Below, piece by piece: positions 25,850 to 34,351 of a stretch of 41,867 nt of DNA. The first letter of the stretch is position 1. Every line of letters starts with the position of its first letter. This DNA is from Halomonas sp. GTDB taxonomy: Bacteria; Pseudomonadota; Gammaproteobacteria; Pseudomonadales; Halomonadaceae. The position numbers and the translations under genes were made by a program. Below the pieces are notes generated by a model. That model was given only the letters and a program-made list of their open reading frames with translations, had not been told where the DNA came from and did not search any database. Location: positions 1 to 41,867 of the forward strand of contig PWEV01000187.1 in the NCBI GenBank assembly GCA_003553625.1. The letters run 5' to 3'.

Positions 25850-26679
25850 GCGCAAGTTTCGAGACCTGGCGCGACCGCCTCGAGCGGCTGCGCTCCCACA
25901 AGGCCTTCGAGCTCACGGTGATCACCATCATTGTGGTTTCTGCGTTGCTGATCGGCGCCAAGACCTACGAGGAGGAGGTCAGCCGGTTTCAGGCGGTCAT
26001 GCTGTGGCTCGACGTCGCGGTGACGGTATTCTTCCTGGTGGAGATCCTGATCCGGATGGCCGCCGAGAAGCGCCTGCGCGACTTCTTCCGCAAGGGCTGG
26101 AACATCTTTGACTTCCTGATCGTCACCGTCAGCCTGATTCCCCTGGATGATTCGGAGATGGTGCTGCTGGCCCGCCTGCTGCGCATCTTCCGGGTGCTGC
26201 GTCTGGTATCGATGATCCCCGAGCTGCGAATGCTGATCGCCGCGCTGTTCAAGTCGATCCCGCGCATGGGCTACGTGGTGCTGCTGATGTTCATCATCTT
26301 TTACATCTACGGCGCCCTGGGCAGCTTCCTGTTCGCCAGCGTGGACGAGAAACTCTGGGGTAATATCTCGCTGGCCATGCTCACGCTGTTCCAGGTGGCC
26401 ACCTTCGAGAGCTGGGCCACGGCGGTGCTCTACCCGACCATGGAGCACTACCCCTACGCCTGGATCTACTTTCTCACCTTCATCTTCCTCAACGCCTTCA
26501 TCTTCCTGAACATGATGATCGGCATCGTGCTCGATGTGATGCAGAAGGAGAGCCTGGCCATCGAGCTGGAGACAGGGGAGGGCGAGGCCGCGGAGCTGCA
26601 CGGCCTGCGAGACGATGTGCGTCAGATGCGCGACCAGCTCTCTCGCATGGAGGCGCTGCTGGATCGCCAACGCAGTTGA
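25846..26679 (+). CDS. Bacterial voltage-gated sodium channel (NaChBac/NavAb family)
   Basis: This 277-residue single six-helix subunit is expected to assemble as a tetramer. Helices S1 to S3 lie at about 21-40, 51-71 and 84-100. The voltage sensor S4 carries arginines exactly every third position, Arg110, Arg113, Arg116 and Arg119 (LLARLLRIFRVLRLV). S5 is at about 142-165. The pore loop FQVATFESWAT has the selectivity filter TFESWAT (Glu188, Trp190), equivalent to TLESW of NavAb and so predicted to select Na+. S6 spans about 203-232 with LNMMIGIVLDVM. The tail (about 250-275, LHGLRDDVRQMRDQLSRMEALL) is a predicted coiled coil, as in the family. Translation starts at GTG within the serB stop, making it the last gene of the yqiA-parE-parC-serB chain. 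Confidence 0.9.
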   Translation: MSASFETWRDRLERLRSHKAFELTVITIIVVSALLIGAKTYEEEVSRFQAVMLWLDVAVTVFFLVEILIRMAAEKRLRDFFRKGWNIFDFLIVTVSLIPLDDSEMVLLARLLRIFRVLRLVSMIPELRMLIAALFKSIPRMGYVVLLMFIIFYIYGALGSFLFASVDEKLWGNISLAMLTLFQVATFESWATAVLYPTMEHYPYAWIYFLTFIFLNAFIFLNMMIGIVLDVMQKESLAIELETGEGEAAELHGLRDDVRQMRDQLSRMEALLDRQRS

Positions 26680-26700
26680 GCCGGCAGGCGCTGAGCGCAA

Positions 26701-26733
26701 AAGGTTGACAACGGGGCTCAACCTTGATTCTCT
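26701..26733 (+). promoter_or_regulatory. Inverted repeat with a -35 box upstream of the leu leader
   Basis: AAGGTTGA (26701-26708) and TCAACCTT (26718-26725) form a perfect 8-bp inverted repeat with a 9-bp centre. A consensus TTGACA (26705-26710) overlaps the left arm. The best spaced -10 candidate, TTCTCT (26728-26733, 17 bp), is poor. It could be an operator over the leuA promoter, or a weak hairpin ending the channel transcript. If this -10 is right, the transcript would start very near the leader ATG. Confidence 0.4.
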
Positions 26734-26739
26734 AGGTGC

Positions 26740-26790
26740 ATGAACATGACCGCGTACAGCCTCGACCTACGACTACCAGCCCGCGCCTGA
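26740..26790 (+). CDS. leuL: Leucine leader peptide (leuA attenuator)
   Basis: This is a 16-codon open frame, MNMTAYSLDLRLPARA, with a short AGG 3 bp before the ATG. Three of its codons are for Leu, spaced every second residue (positions 8, 10 and 12), and two of them are CTA. CTA is rarely seen in the genes of this GC-rich window, where CTG and CTC dominate. A cluster of rare codons for the amino acid made by the downstream enzyme is the hallmark of a translation-dependent attenuator. The stop is followed at once by a hairpin (26800-26821) and, further on, a terminator-like hairpin (26949-26982) before leuA. Too short for homology, so the call rests on position, codons and structures. Confidence 0.65.
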   Translation: MNMTAYSLDLRLPARA

Positions 26791-26799
26791 ACAGCGAGC

Positions 26800-26821
26800 G
26801 GCGATGCCCCCTTGCATCGCC
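26800..26821 (+). promoter_or_regulatory. Leader hairpin downstream of the leu leader peptide
   Basis: GGCGATGC / GCATCGCC forms an 8-bp perfect stem with a 6-nt loop, beginning 9 bp after the leader peptide stop. It could act as the pause hairpin or as part of the alternative antiterminator fold. Confidence 0.55.
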
Positions 26822-26948
26822 TGGAGTCCGGTCGAAATGAGGTTGTACCATGTCCACCACCCCCTTCAATACTGCCATGTATGCCCAACGAGTCGCCCGC
26901 GTCAGCCAAGGTGCTGTCGTCTGTGCGATCATATATGAAGCGAGTCTC

Positions 26949-26988
26949 GACGCCCCGACTGGCCAGCGCCCGTCGGGGCGTCATCGTT
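26949..26988 (+). terminator. Attenuator-type terminator upstream of leuA
   Basis: Arms GACGCCCCGAC (26949-26959) and GTCGGGGCGTC (26972-26982) pair perfectly over 11 bp. Inside the 12-nt loop, GGC and GCC can extend the stem. ATCGTTT follows, a short T-rich end. It lies 59 bp upstream of the leuA start, where a transcription attenuator is expected. The region 26680-27040 holds no other feature that I can support beyond a doubtful 51-codon frame (26850-27005). Confidence 0.7.
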
Positions 26989-27040
26989 TCTGCACCGCCC
27001 ACTGAATTCCGCCGCACCGTCGCCCAGGGAGAATGCCGCC

Positions 27041-28747
27041 ATGATGCTCGACAACCCCGCCGCCAAGTACCGCCCCTTCGCCGCCGTCGACCTTCCCGAC
27101 CGCCAGTGGCCCAGTCGCCGCATCGAGCAGCCGCCGATCTGGACCAGCGTCGACCTGCGCGACGGCAACCAGTCGCTGATCGATCCCATGGACCAGGAGC
27201 GCAAGCAGCGCCTCTTCGACCTGCTGGTAAAGATCGGCTTCAAGGAGATCGAGGTGGGCTTCCCCTCGGCCTCCCAGACCGACTTCGACTTCGTGCGCTC
27301 GCTGATCGACAACGGCAAGATCCCCGATGACGTGACCATTCAGGTGCTGACCCAGGCCCGGGACCACCTGATCGACCGTACCTTCGAGGCGATCAAGGGG
27401 GCGAGGAGCGCCATCGTCCACGTCTATAACGCCACCGACCCGATGTTCCGCCGGGTGGTGTTCAACGTCAGCAAGCCCGAGTGCATCCAGATCGCCGTGG
27501 AGGCGACCACCCGCATCCGACAGCGCATGAGCGAGGCGCCGGAGACAAACTGGACCTTCCAGTACTCCCCGGAGCTGTTCACCACCACCGAGATGGACTT
27601 CGCCAAGGAGATCGTCGAGGCGGTCATGGAGGCCTACGGCGCCACCGCCGAAACGCCGATGATCGTCAACCTGCCGGCCACCGTGGAGGTGGCGACGCCC
27701 AACAACTACGCCGACCAGGTGGAGTGGTTCTGCCGAAACGTGAACGATCGCGAGGCGCTGATCGTCAGCGTGCACCCGCACAACGATCGTGGCACCGGGG
27801 TAGCGGCCGCCGAGATGACCCTGATGGCCGGCGCCGACCGCGTCGAGGGCACCCTGTTCGGCAACGGCGAGCGCACCGGCAACGTCGATATCGTCACCCT
27901 GGCCATGAACCTCTACACCCAGGGCGTCCACCCGGGCCTCGACTTCTCCAACATCACCCCGATCATGCGCGAGGTGGAGTACTGCAACCAGCTGCCGGTG
28001 CATCCGCGTCACCCCTATGTGGGCGACCTGGTCTTCACCGCCTTTTCCGGCTCCCACCAGGACGCCATCAAGAAGGGCATGGCCGATCGCCGCGCCAACC
28101 CGGACGCGATCTGGGACGTGCCCTACCTGCCCATCGACCCGCTGGACGTGGGCCGCAGCTACGAGGCGGTGATCCGCGTCAACAGCCAGTCGGGCAAGGG
28201 TGGGATCTCCTACCTGTTGGAGCAGGAGCACGGCATCGAGCTGCCTCGCCGACTCTCCATCGAGTTCAGCCAGGTGGTGCAGGAGGTAGCCGATCGCACG
28301 GGCAAGGAGATCACCTCCCAGATGATCTATCAGGCCTTCGCCGATGAGTACCTCGGGCAGACAGTTCCCTATGCGCTGGTCAACCACCGTCTCTTCTCGG
28401 AGCCCGACAGCCCGAAGGTGAGCCTGGAGGCGACCATCGAGGAGCACGGCGAGCGGCGTACCATCCAGGGCGAGGGCAACGGCCCGCTGGCGGCCTACAT
28501 CAAGGCGCTGGCCGGTGCCGGCCACGACGTGGAGATCATCGACTACCATGAGCACTCTCGCGGCCAGGGCGCCGACGCCGAGGCGATCGCCTACGTGGAG
28601 GTGCGCATCGATGGCAAGGCGGTGTTCGGCGTCGGTACCGACGAGAGCATCACCAGCGCCTCCATGAAGGGGGTGATGAGCGCCATCAACCGGCATCTCT
28701 CGAGCCAGGCGCCGGCGCCCAATGTGACCGCGGCGTCGCTGGCCTGA
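27041..28747 (+). CDS. leuA: 2-isopropylmalate synthase (LeuA, long type)
   Basis: LeuA condenses acetyl-CoA with 2-ketoisovalerate in the first committed step of leucine synthesis. The 568-residue protein is the long form starting with [26 protein letters not shown]. Signatures are [17 protein letters not shown] (the LRDG metal-binding motif), [18 protein letters not shown] (HxH metal site), [22 protein letters not shown], and a C-terminal regulatory domain (about 430-560) containing [23 protein letters not shown], the leucine-feedback region. A start at 27044 is also possible. It stands alone; leuB, leuC and leuD are not in the window. The upstream leader suggests control by leucine-dependent attenuation. 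The end is 3 bp from the convergent allophanate hydrolase stop. Confidence 0.96.
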   Translation: MMLDNPAAKYRPFAAVDLPDRQWPSRRIEQPPIWTSVDLRDGNQSLIDPMDQERKQRLFDLLVKIGFKEIEVGFPSASQTDFDFVRSLIDNGKIPDDVTIQVLTQARDHLIDRTFEAIKGARSAIVHVYNATDPMFRRVVFNVSKPECIQIAVEATTRIRQRMSEAPETNWTFQYSPELFTTTEMDFAKEIVEAVMEAYGATAETPMIVNLPATVEVATPNNYADQVEWFCRNVNDREALIVSVHPHNDRGTGVAAAEMTLMAGADRVEGTLFGNGERTGNVDIVTLAMNLYTQGVHPGLDFSNITPIMREVEYCNQLPVHPRHPYVGDLVFTAFSGSHQDAIKKGMADRRANPDAIWDVPYLPIDPLDVGRSYEAVIRVNSQSGKGGISYLLEQEHGIELPRRLSIEFSQVVQEVADRTGKEITSQMIYQAFADEYLGQTVPYALVNHRLFSEPDSPKVSLEATIEEHGERRTIQGEGNGPLAAYIKALAGAGHDVEIIDYHEHSRGQGADAEAIAYVEVRIDGKAVFGVGTDESITSASMKGVMSAINRHLSSQAPAPNVTAASLA

Positions 28748-28750
28748 GGC

Positions 28751-30571
28751 CTACCCCTGCTGGCGGGCCAGCCAGGCCCGCCAGCCGCCGTACTCGGTCA
28801 CATCCCATGCCTCCTCGGGTTCATGGACAAACCCTGCCGCACAGATGAAGCCGGTCTGCCATTCTCCGCTGGCCAGCTCCACCCGCCCGAGCCCCAGCGG
28901 TGCGGGAATGCCTGCCAGGAAGCTGCCGAGGCTGGTGATCGGCAACCGCCATACTTCGACCTCGATGGCTTCGCCCCGCACCTCGTCGCGGACCAGGGCC
29001 GGGCGCGCCGGCGGCCCGCCGGACAGGGCGTAGAGGCGATAGCGGGGGGCACTACGGGTCGTTTCGACCAGGCGGCCATCGCGCTCGAGGAGCTGATGGT
29101 TGAGCGGCAGCCCCTCAAGGTGTGCCCCGCACACCACCAGGTCCAGGGTGCCGTCGGCCATGGGCGGCAGCGTCTCGAGCGTCGCTCGTTCGCGTCCGGT
29201 GGCCCCCAGCGGCAGCATCCACTGACCCTCCAGGGCACGGCCCAGGGCAAGCAGCCCGAGATCCTCGAAGGCGGACCCGAACAGCGTCACCCCGACGGGC
29301 AGCCCGGCATCGGTGAAGCCGGCGGGGACGGCGAGGGCGCTGTAGTCGAGCAGGTTCATGAAGTTGGTCCAGGTCCCGAGCCGAGAATTCACACCGATCG
29401 GATCGGCGGCGACCTCGGCCCTGGTCGGGTGGGTCACGGTGGTGGGGCAGAGCATGACATCCACCCTGGCCAGCAGGGCGTCGGCCTGACGCTTGTACTC
29501 GGCGAGCTGGTAGCGGGCCTCGAAGGCGTCCACCGCCAGCGGAGTCGCGCCGCCCTCGGTAATCCGGCGAGTCACCGGGTGCACCGCGTCGGGATCTCGC
29601 TTCAGCAACTCGCGAATGGCGTGATAGCGCTCGGCGACCCAGGGGCCCTCGTAGAGCAGCCGGGCGGCGGCGAGCAGAGGGCTGCAGTCGAGCTCGACCT
29701 TCTCGCCACCCAGCGCCTCCAACTGGGCGATTGCGGCGTGCATGCCGGCGCTGTAGGCCGCGTCGGTATGCCACTGTGACTGCGGCGGGACGCCGAAGCG
29801 GAAGCGGCGGGGCGCCTGACCATAGCGCTGGCCGTGAATCGCGAAGTCATGGCGACGCGACCAGGCGCACTCCGCATCGTAGGCGCAGGCCACCTGAAAG
29901 ACGGCATGGGCATCGTCGGCGCCGAGGGCAAAGAGGCTGATGGTGTCGAGCGTGGCGCAGGCCGGCACCACGCCCCGGGTGCTGAGCAGCCCCAGGCTCG
30001 GCTTGACCCCGAACAAATTGTTGAAGCAGGCCGGCACGCGGCCCGAGCCGGCGGTATCGGTGCCCAGGGCGAAGCTCACCTGACCGGCGGCGGTCACCAC
30101 CGCCGAGCCGCTGCTCGAGCCGCCGGGAATGTAGTCGGCATCGAAGGCGTTGGCCGGGGCACCGTACACTTCCAGTGCACGCTCACCGACCAGTCCGGTG
30201 GCGAACTGATCGAGGTTGGTCTTGCCCAGGGGAATGGCGCCGGCATCGATGAGCCGCTGCACCACGAAGGCACTCTCGCTGGGCGTGTAGGCGAAGGCGG
30301 GACACCCCGCCGTGGTCGGCACGCCGGCCAGGTCGATGTTGTCCTTGAGGGCGAAGGGCACCCCATAGAGCGGCAGGCTGTCCGGGGAGTGTCCCTCCAG
30401 ACGCTCCAGGTAGGGCGCGAGCTGCTCGCGGCCTAGGCGGGTGATCCACGCCGGGTCGCCTCCGCGCTCCGTCGCCTCGGCGAGCAGGCGGTCGACAAGG
30501 GCGGAGGGCGTCAGTTCGCCACTCCGATAGGCGGTATGCAGGGAGTCGATATCGAGTCGTGGTGTCGTCAT
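28751..30571 (-). CDS. atzF: Allophanate hydrolase (AtzF)
   Basis: AtzF hydrolyses allophanate to ammonia and CO2, the last step of guanidine (or urea amidolyase) degradation. Its N-terminal amidase-signature domain has the triad Lys76 (PFALKDNID), Ser152 (IPGGSSSGSAVV) and Ser176 (TDTAGSGRVPA), with the usual 24-residue gap. The C-terminal domain (about 470-606, beginning DLVVCGAHLEGLPLNHQL and including YRLYALSGGPPARPAL and EVEVWRLPITSLGSFLAGIPAPLGLG) is the extra AtzF domain that completes decarboxylation. Length of 606 residues is typical. It is the last gene of the guanidine operon. A 22-codon mini-ORF links it to the carboxylase gene. Arg181-type substitutions are not apparent. Confidence 0.96.
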   Translation of the reverse strand: MTTPRLDIDSLHTAYRSGELTPSALVDRLLAEATERGGDPAWITRLGREQLAPYLERLEGHSPDSLPLYGVPFALKDNIDLAGVPTTAGCPAFAYTPSESAFVVQRLIDAGAIPLGKTNLDQFATGLVGERALEVYGAPANAFDADYIPGGSSSGSAVVTAAGQVSFALGTDTAGSGRVPACFNNLFGVKPSLGLLSTRGVVPACATLDTISLFALGADDAHAVFQVACAYDAECAWSRRHDFAIHGQRYGQAPRRFRFGVPPQSQWHTDAAYSAGMHAAIAQLEALGGEKVELDCSPLLAAARLLYEGPWVAERYHAIRELLKRDPDAVHPVTRRITEGGATPLAVDAFEARYQLAEYKRQADALLARVDVMLCPTTVTHPTRAEVAADPIGVNSRLGTWTNFMNLLDYSALAVPAGFTDAGLPVGVTLFGSAFEDLGLLALGRALEGQWMLPLGATGRERATLETLPPMADGTLDLVVCGAHLEGLPLNHQLLERDGRLVETTRSAPRYRLYALSGGPPARPALVRDEVRGEAIEVEVWRLPITSLGSFLAGIPAPLGLGRVELASGEWQTGFICAAGFVHEPEEAWDVTEYGGWRAWLARQQG

Positions 30572-30636
30572 GGCGTCGGGCCCCTATGGGCAGCAGAATG
30601 ATCGGTGAAGGTAACGTCGGCAGTCGTGCGGCTCAT
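30568..30636 (-). CDS. Putative 22-codon coupling ORF between carboxylase and allophanate hydrolase genes
   Basis: ATG at 30636 overlaps the carboxylase stop (ATGA) and is preceded by GAGGAG with a 5-bp spacer, a strong ribosome binding site. The frame encodes MSRTTADVTFTDHSAAHRGPTP and its stop TGA (30570-30568) overlaps the allophanate hydrolase ATG (again ATGA). So ribosomes finishing the carboxylase could be handed to the mini-ORF and then to atzF. I see no homology and no sign of a functional peptide; the likeliest role, if any, is translational coupling. Too short to be certain. Confidence 0.45.
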   Translation of the reverse strand: MSRTTADVTFTDHSAAHRGPTP

Positions 30637-33600
30637 CGGCTCTCCTCGTCATTGGCGAGAATCACCAGCGGCTGGCCCGACTGGACGGCGGCGCCTTCCT
30701 GGAGGGGAAGTCGCGTCACCCGGCCCGCGCGGAAGGCGGTGATATCGACCTCCATCTTCATCGACTCCACCAGAGCCAGGGTCTGACCGGCTTCGACGCT
30801 GTCGCCTTCGCAAACCAGCAGCTTCCAGAGGCTACCGGTCACCGGGCTGTCGATGCCGATTTCGTCATCGCCGAGTTCCGTGGTGTCGATGGCCGCCGGG
30901 GCCTGGTCCTCGAAGGTGAACTGACCGTTGGCGCGCCACTCGGCCATTTCCTTCTGGAAGGCGGCTTCGCGGCGCTCGCGGAACTCGGCGATCTGCTCCG
31001 CCCGTGCCGCGATGTCGGCCTGGTAGTCGGCGAGCTTGAAGCGCGTGGTCTCGATCTGAAGCGGATAGCGCCCATGGGGAAAGTCGCGGCGGATCCGTGC
31101 CAGTTCCTCGTGGCCGACCTCGAAGAAACGCAGCTGATCGAAGAATCGCAGCAGCCAGGGATTCTCGAAGTACTCGGTCTGGCGATAGCGGTTCCACATC
31201 TGCAGGGTGCGGCCGACGAACTGATAGCCCCCCGGGCCTTCCATGCCGTAGACACACAGATAGGCGCCGCCGATACCCACCGAGTTTTCGGCGGTCCAGG
31301 TGCGAGCGGGGTTGTACTTGGTGGTGACCAGCCGCTGGGTGGGGTCGAGGGGCGTGGCGACAGGCGCCCCGAGATAGACATCCCCCAGCCCCATCACCAG
31401 GTAGCTGGCATTGAAGACGATATCGCGCACCTGCTCGGTGCTCTCGAGCCCATTGATGCGACGAATGAAGTCCAGATTGCTGGGGCACCAGGGGGCGTCC
31501 GGGCGCACGCTGCGCTGGTATTTTTCGATGGCCTCGTGGCAGGCGGGATCGTCCCATGAGAGCGGTAGATGCACGACCCGGGACTCCACTTCCAGTGTTT
31601 CGACGTCGCAGAGTTCGCGCTCGGCCCTCTCCAGATGGGTGAGCAGGGCGTCCAGCGATAGCTCGTCGGGTTCGTAGTGGAGCTGCAGCGAGCGGATGCC
31701 GGGCGTCAGCTCGCGCAGGCCGGCCAGTTGATTGTCCCTGAGCCACAGCATCCAGGCATGGACCCGGAAGCGCAGGGCAATATCCAGCTCCATGGCGCCG
31801 AACTCGATGAGTAGGAAGTCGTCGCCGGCGCGGCGATAGACGATGCGTTCACCGGCGATGTCGGCAGCCACGTCGCGCAGCACCGGGCTGCCGCGGCGCT
31901 CCTCCATCTGGAGGGCGGAGCGGTCGCTCAGCGTCGCGAGCCGAGCCTGCTGGTGTCTCTCCAGTCGGCGTGCGGTATCGAGGTCCACCGGTACGAAGCG
32001 AATACGATCACCGGCGGTGAGCTGGCCGAGCTTCCAGCGCTCGGCGCGCACCACCGTGGCGGGACACACGAAGCCGCCCAACGAGGGGCCGTCGGGACCC
32101 AGGATGACCGGCATGTCGCCGGTGAAGTCGATGGTCCCGAAGGCGTAGGCGTTGTCGTGGAGGTTAGACGGGTGCAGGCCCGCCTCGCCACCGTCGGCGC
32201 GTGCCCACTCCGGGCGCGGACCGATCAGGCGCACGCCGGTTCTGCTGGAGTTGTAGTGCACCTCCCATTCGTGGGCGAAGAAGGTGTCGATGTCCTGCTC
32301 GGTGAAGAAGTCCGGCGCGCCGTGGGGGCCATAGAGGACGGCGATCTCCCAGGTACGGCCCGCGTTCGGGCTATCCGGGCGAGGGCGTCCGAACGCAGGC
32401 ACCAGCGACGGGGGCAGTGTGCGCGGCGTGACGGAGTCGAGGTCGGGCAGCGCGAGCATGTCGCCGGTGCGCAGGGCGCGCCCGCCGTGGCCGCCGAACT
32501 GGCCGAGGGTGAAGGTGCTGCGCGAACCGAGGTACGCCGGGCAGTCGATGCCGCCGCGAACCAGCAGGTAGGCGCGTGCCCCGACGGTTGCCTTGCCCAG
32601 CGACAGCGTGGCCCCGGCAGGAATGTCCACGACCCGCCAGAACGCCACGCGATGCCCGTCGAGCTCGGCAGGCAGCTCGCTGCCGGCGAGCACGATCTGC
32701 GTCGCGCGGTGAAAGCGCAGGGTGGGGCCGGTCAGGGTGATCTCGAGGCCGGCGGCCTGCGGTGCATTGTCCAGCAGGCGATTGCCGAGGCGAAACGACC
32801 AGTCGTCGAAGGGGCCGGAGGGGGGCACCCCGACGTCCCAGTGACCCTGGCGACCGGGGTAATCCTGCAGGGTGGTCAGGGTCCCGGCGCTGATCACCTC
32901 GATGGCCGGGGGTGACCAGGCGAGATTGTCCAGCCAGCGGGTGTGAAAGTCTGCTCGGCCAAAGCGCGCATCGCGCAGCACATGGGAGAGCCAGGTGCGA
33001 TTGGTCTCGAAGCCGTATACGCGGGAGCGCTCGAGGACCTCGGCGAGCCGCTCCATGGCGCTGTCCCGGTCGTCGGCATGCACGATCACCTTGGCCAGCA
33101 TGGGGTCGAACAGCGCCGACACCTCCAGCCCCGCCTCGATGGCGTGATCGATACGGAGTCCTTTGCCCAAGTCAGAATCGACCTCGGGAAATGCCACCTC
33201 GCTGAGCAGCCCGGCGCTGGGGCGGAAGTCCTGGCTGGGGTCCTCGGCGTACAGGCGTGCCTGGATGGCATGGCCCCGGGGGGCGAGGTCGCGGACCAGT
33301 TCGGGCAGGGGAGGCAGTTCACCGCCCCCCAGGCGCACCATCCACTCGACGATATCCACGCCCCATACCATTTCCGTCACGCCGTGCTCCACCTGCAGGC
33401 GGGTGTTGACCTCCAGGAAATAGAACGCCTCGCGGTCGGCGTCATAGATGAACTCGACGGTGCCGGCACTGCGGTAGGCCACCGATTCGCCCAGGCGCAC
33501 GGCGGTGGCATGCAGGTCGCGCCTTACGTGTTCGGGCAGGGCGGGGGCGGGGCTCTCTTCCAGCACCTTCTGATGGCGGCGCTGGGTCGTGCAGTCTCGC

Positions 33601-34274
33601 TCGCCCAGGGCCACGACATTGCCCTGGCCATCGCCGAACAGCTGTACCTCGAGGTGGCGGGCGCGGCCGATATAGGTCTCGACGAACACGCCGCCGTCGC
33701 CGAAGTTGCGCTCGCCCAGGCCACTGACCGAATCGAAGGCGCGCCTGAGCGTGGCTTCGTCCGCACAGACCTGCATGCCGATTCCGCCGCCGCCGGCGGT
33801 GGACTTGAGCATGACCGGGTAGCCGATGCGCTGAGCCTGTGCCGCGGCGTCCTCGACGTCATCGAGCAGGCCGGACCCGGGTACCAGCGGCACGCCGGCC
33901 CGCTCGGCCAGGTCGCGCGCCGTGTGCTTGAGGCCGAAGTCACGCACCTGGGCGGCGGTGGGCCCCAGGAAGACCAGCCCGGCGGCTTCACAGGCCTCGA
34001 TGAAGCGGGTGTTCTCGGAGAGAAAGCCGTAGCCGGGGTGAATGGCCTCGGCGCCGCTTTTCCTGGCGATATCGATCAGGTGGTCGATGGCCAGATAGGT
34101 GTCGGCGGCGCCTCCCTCTCCCAGGGAATAGGCTTCGTCGGCGTCGAAGACATGGGGGGCATCCCGGTCGGCCTCGGCATAGACCACCACCGAGCCGATA
34201 CCGAGTCGCTTGAGGGTGCGCAGGATGCGTGCCGCGATTGCGCCGCGGTTGGCGATCAGGACCTTGGTGAACAT
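30633..34274 (-). CDS. Guanidine carboxylase (biotin-dependent; commonly annotated urea carboxylase)
   Basis: The 1213-residue multidomain enzyme uses ATP and bicarbonate to carboxylate its substrate. Order of domains: biotin carboxylase (1 to about 450; MFTKVLIANRGAIAARI, ATP-grasp STAGGGGIGMQV, FLEVNTRLQVEHGVTE), carboxyltransferase in two parts (AHS2/KipA-like from EVISAGTLTTLQDYPGRQGHW; AHS1/KipI-like to about 1080), and a biotinyl domain with LVESMKMEV (Lys1173). The same architecture serves urea and guanidine carboxylases, so domain content cannot separate them. The guanidine-I riboswitch and the two DUF1989 neighbours favour guanidine. Residues in the active site that separate the two could not be aligned here. 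Start at 34274 (MFTKVLIANRG) fits the family; ATG at 34352, touching the previous stop (TAATG), would add 26 Arg-rich residues. Confidence 0.93.
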   Translation of the reverse strand: MFTKVLIANRGAIAARILRTLKRLGIGSVVVYAEADRDAPHVFDADEAYSLGEGGAADTYLAIDHLIDIARKSGAEAIHPGYGFLSENTRFIEACEAAGLVFLGPTAAQVRDFGLKHTARDLAERAGVPLVPGSGLLDDVEDAAAQAQRIGYPVMLKSTAGGGGIGMQVCADEATLRRAFDSVSGLGERNFGDGGVFVETYIGRARHLEVQLFGDGQGNVVALGERDCTTQRRHQKVLEESPAPALPEHVRRDLHATAVRLGESVAYRSAGTVEFIYDADREAFYFLEVNTRLQVEHGVTEMVWGVDIVEWMVRLGGGELPPLPELVRDLAPRGHAIQARLYAEDPSQDFRPSAGLLSEVAFPEVDSDLGKGLRIDHAIEAGLEVSALFDPMLAKVIVHADDRDSAMERLAEVLERSRVYGFETNRTWLSHVLRDARFGRADFHTRWLDNLAWSPPAIEVISAGTLTTLQDYPGRQGHWDVGVPPSGPFDDWSFRLGNRLLDNAPQAAGLEITLTGPTLRFHRATQIVLAGSELPAELDGHRVAFWRVVDIPAGATLSLGKATVGARAYLLVRGGIDCPAYLGSRSTFTLGQFGGHGGRALRTGDMLALPDLDSVTPRTLPPSLVPAFGRPRPDSPNAGRTWEIAVLYGPHGAPDFFTEQDIDTFFAHEWEVHYNSSRTGVRLIGPRPEWARADGGEAGLHPSNLHDNAYAFGTIDFTGDMPVILGPDGPSLGGFVCPATVVRAERWKLGQLTAGDRIRFVPVDLDTARRLERHQQARLATLSDRSALQMEERRGSPVLRDVAADIAGERIVYRRAGDDFLLIEFGAMELDIALRFRVHAWMLWLRDNQLAGLRELTPGIRSLQLHYEPDELSLDALLTHLERAERELCDVETLEVESRVVHLPLSWDDPACHEAIEKYQRSVRPDAPWCPSNLDFIRRINGLESTEQVRDIVFNASYLVMGLGDVYLGAPVATPLDPTQRLVTTKYNPARTWTAENSVGIGGAYLCVYGMEGPGGYQFVGRTLQMWNRYRQTEYFENPWLLRFFDQLRFFEVGHEELARIRRDFPHGRYPLQIETTRFKLADYQADIAARAEQIAEFRERREAAFQKEMAEWRANGQFTFEDQAPAAIDTTELGDDEIGIDSPVTGSLWKLLVCEGDSVEAGQTLALVESMKMEVDITAFRAGRVTRLPLQEGAAVQSGQPLVILANDEESR

Positions 34275-34351
34275 CGTCGTTGTCCGTTGACGGTGCGGGT
34301 CGTCCCGCGTCCGTGTCAGCCGCGTCCGGGGTCGTCCCCGGTAGGCCTTCA

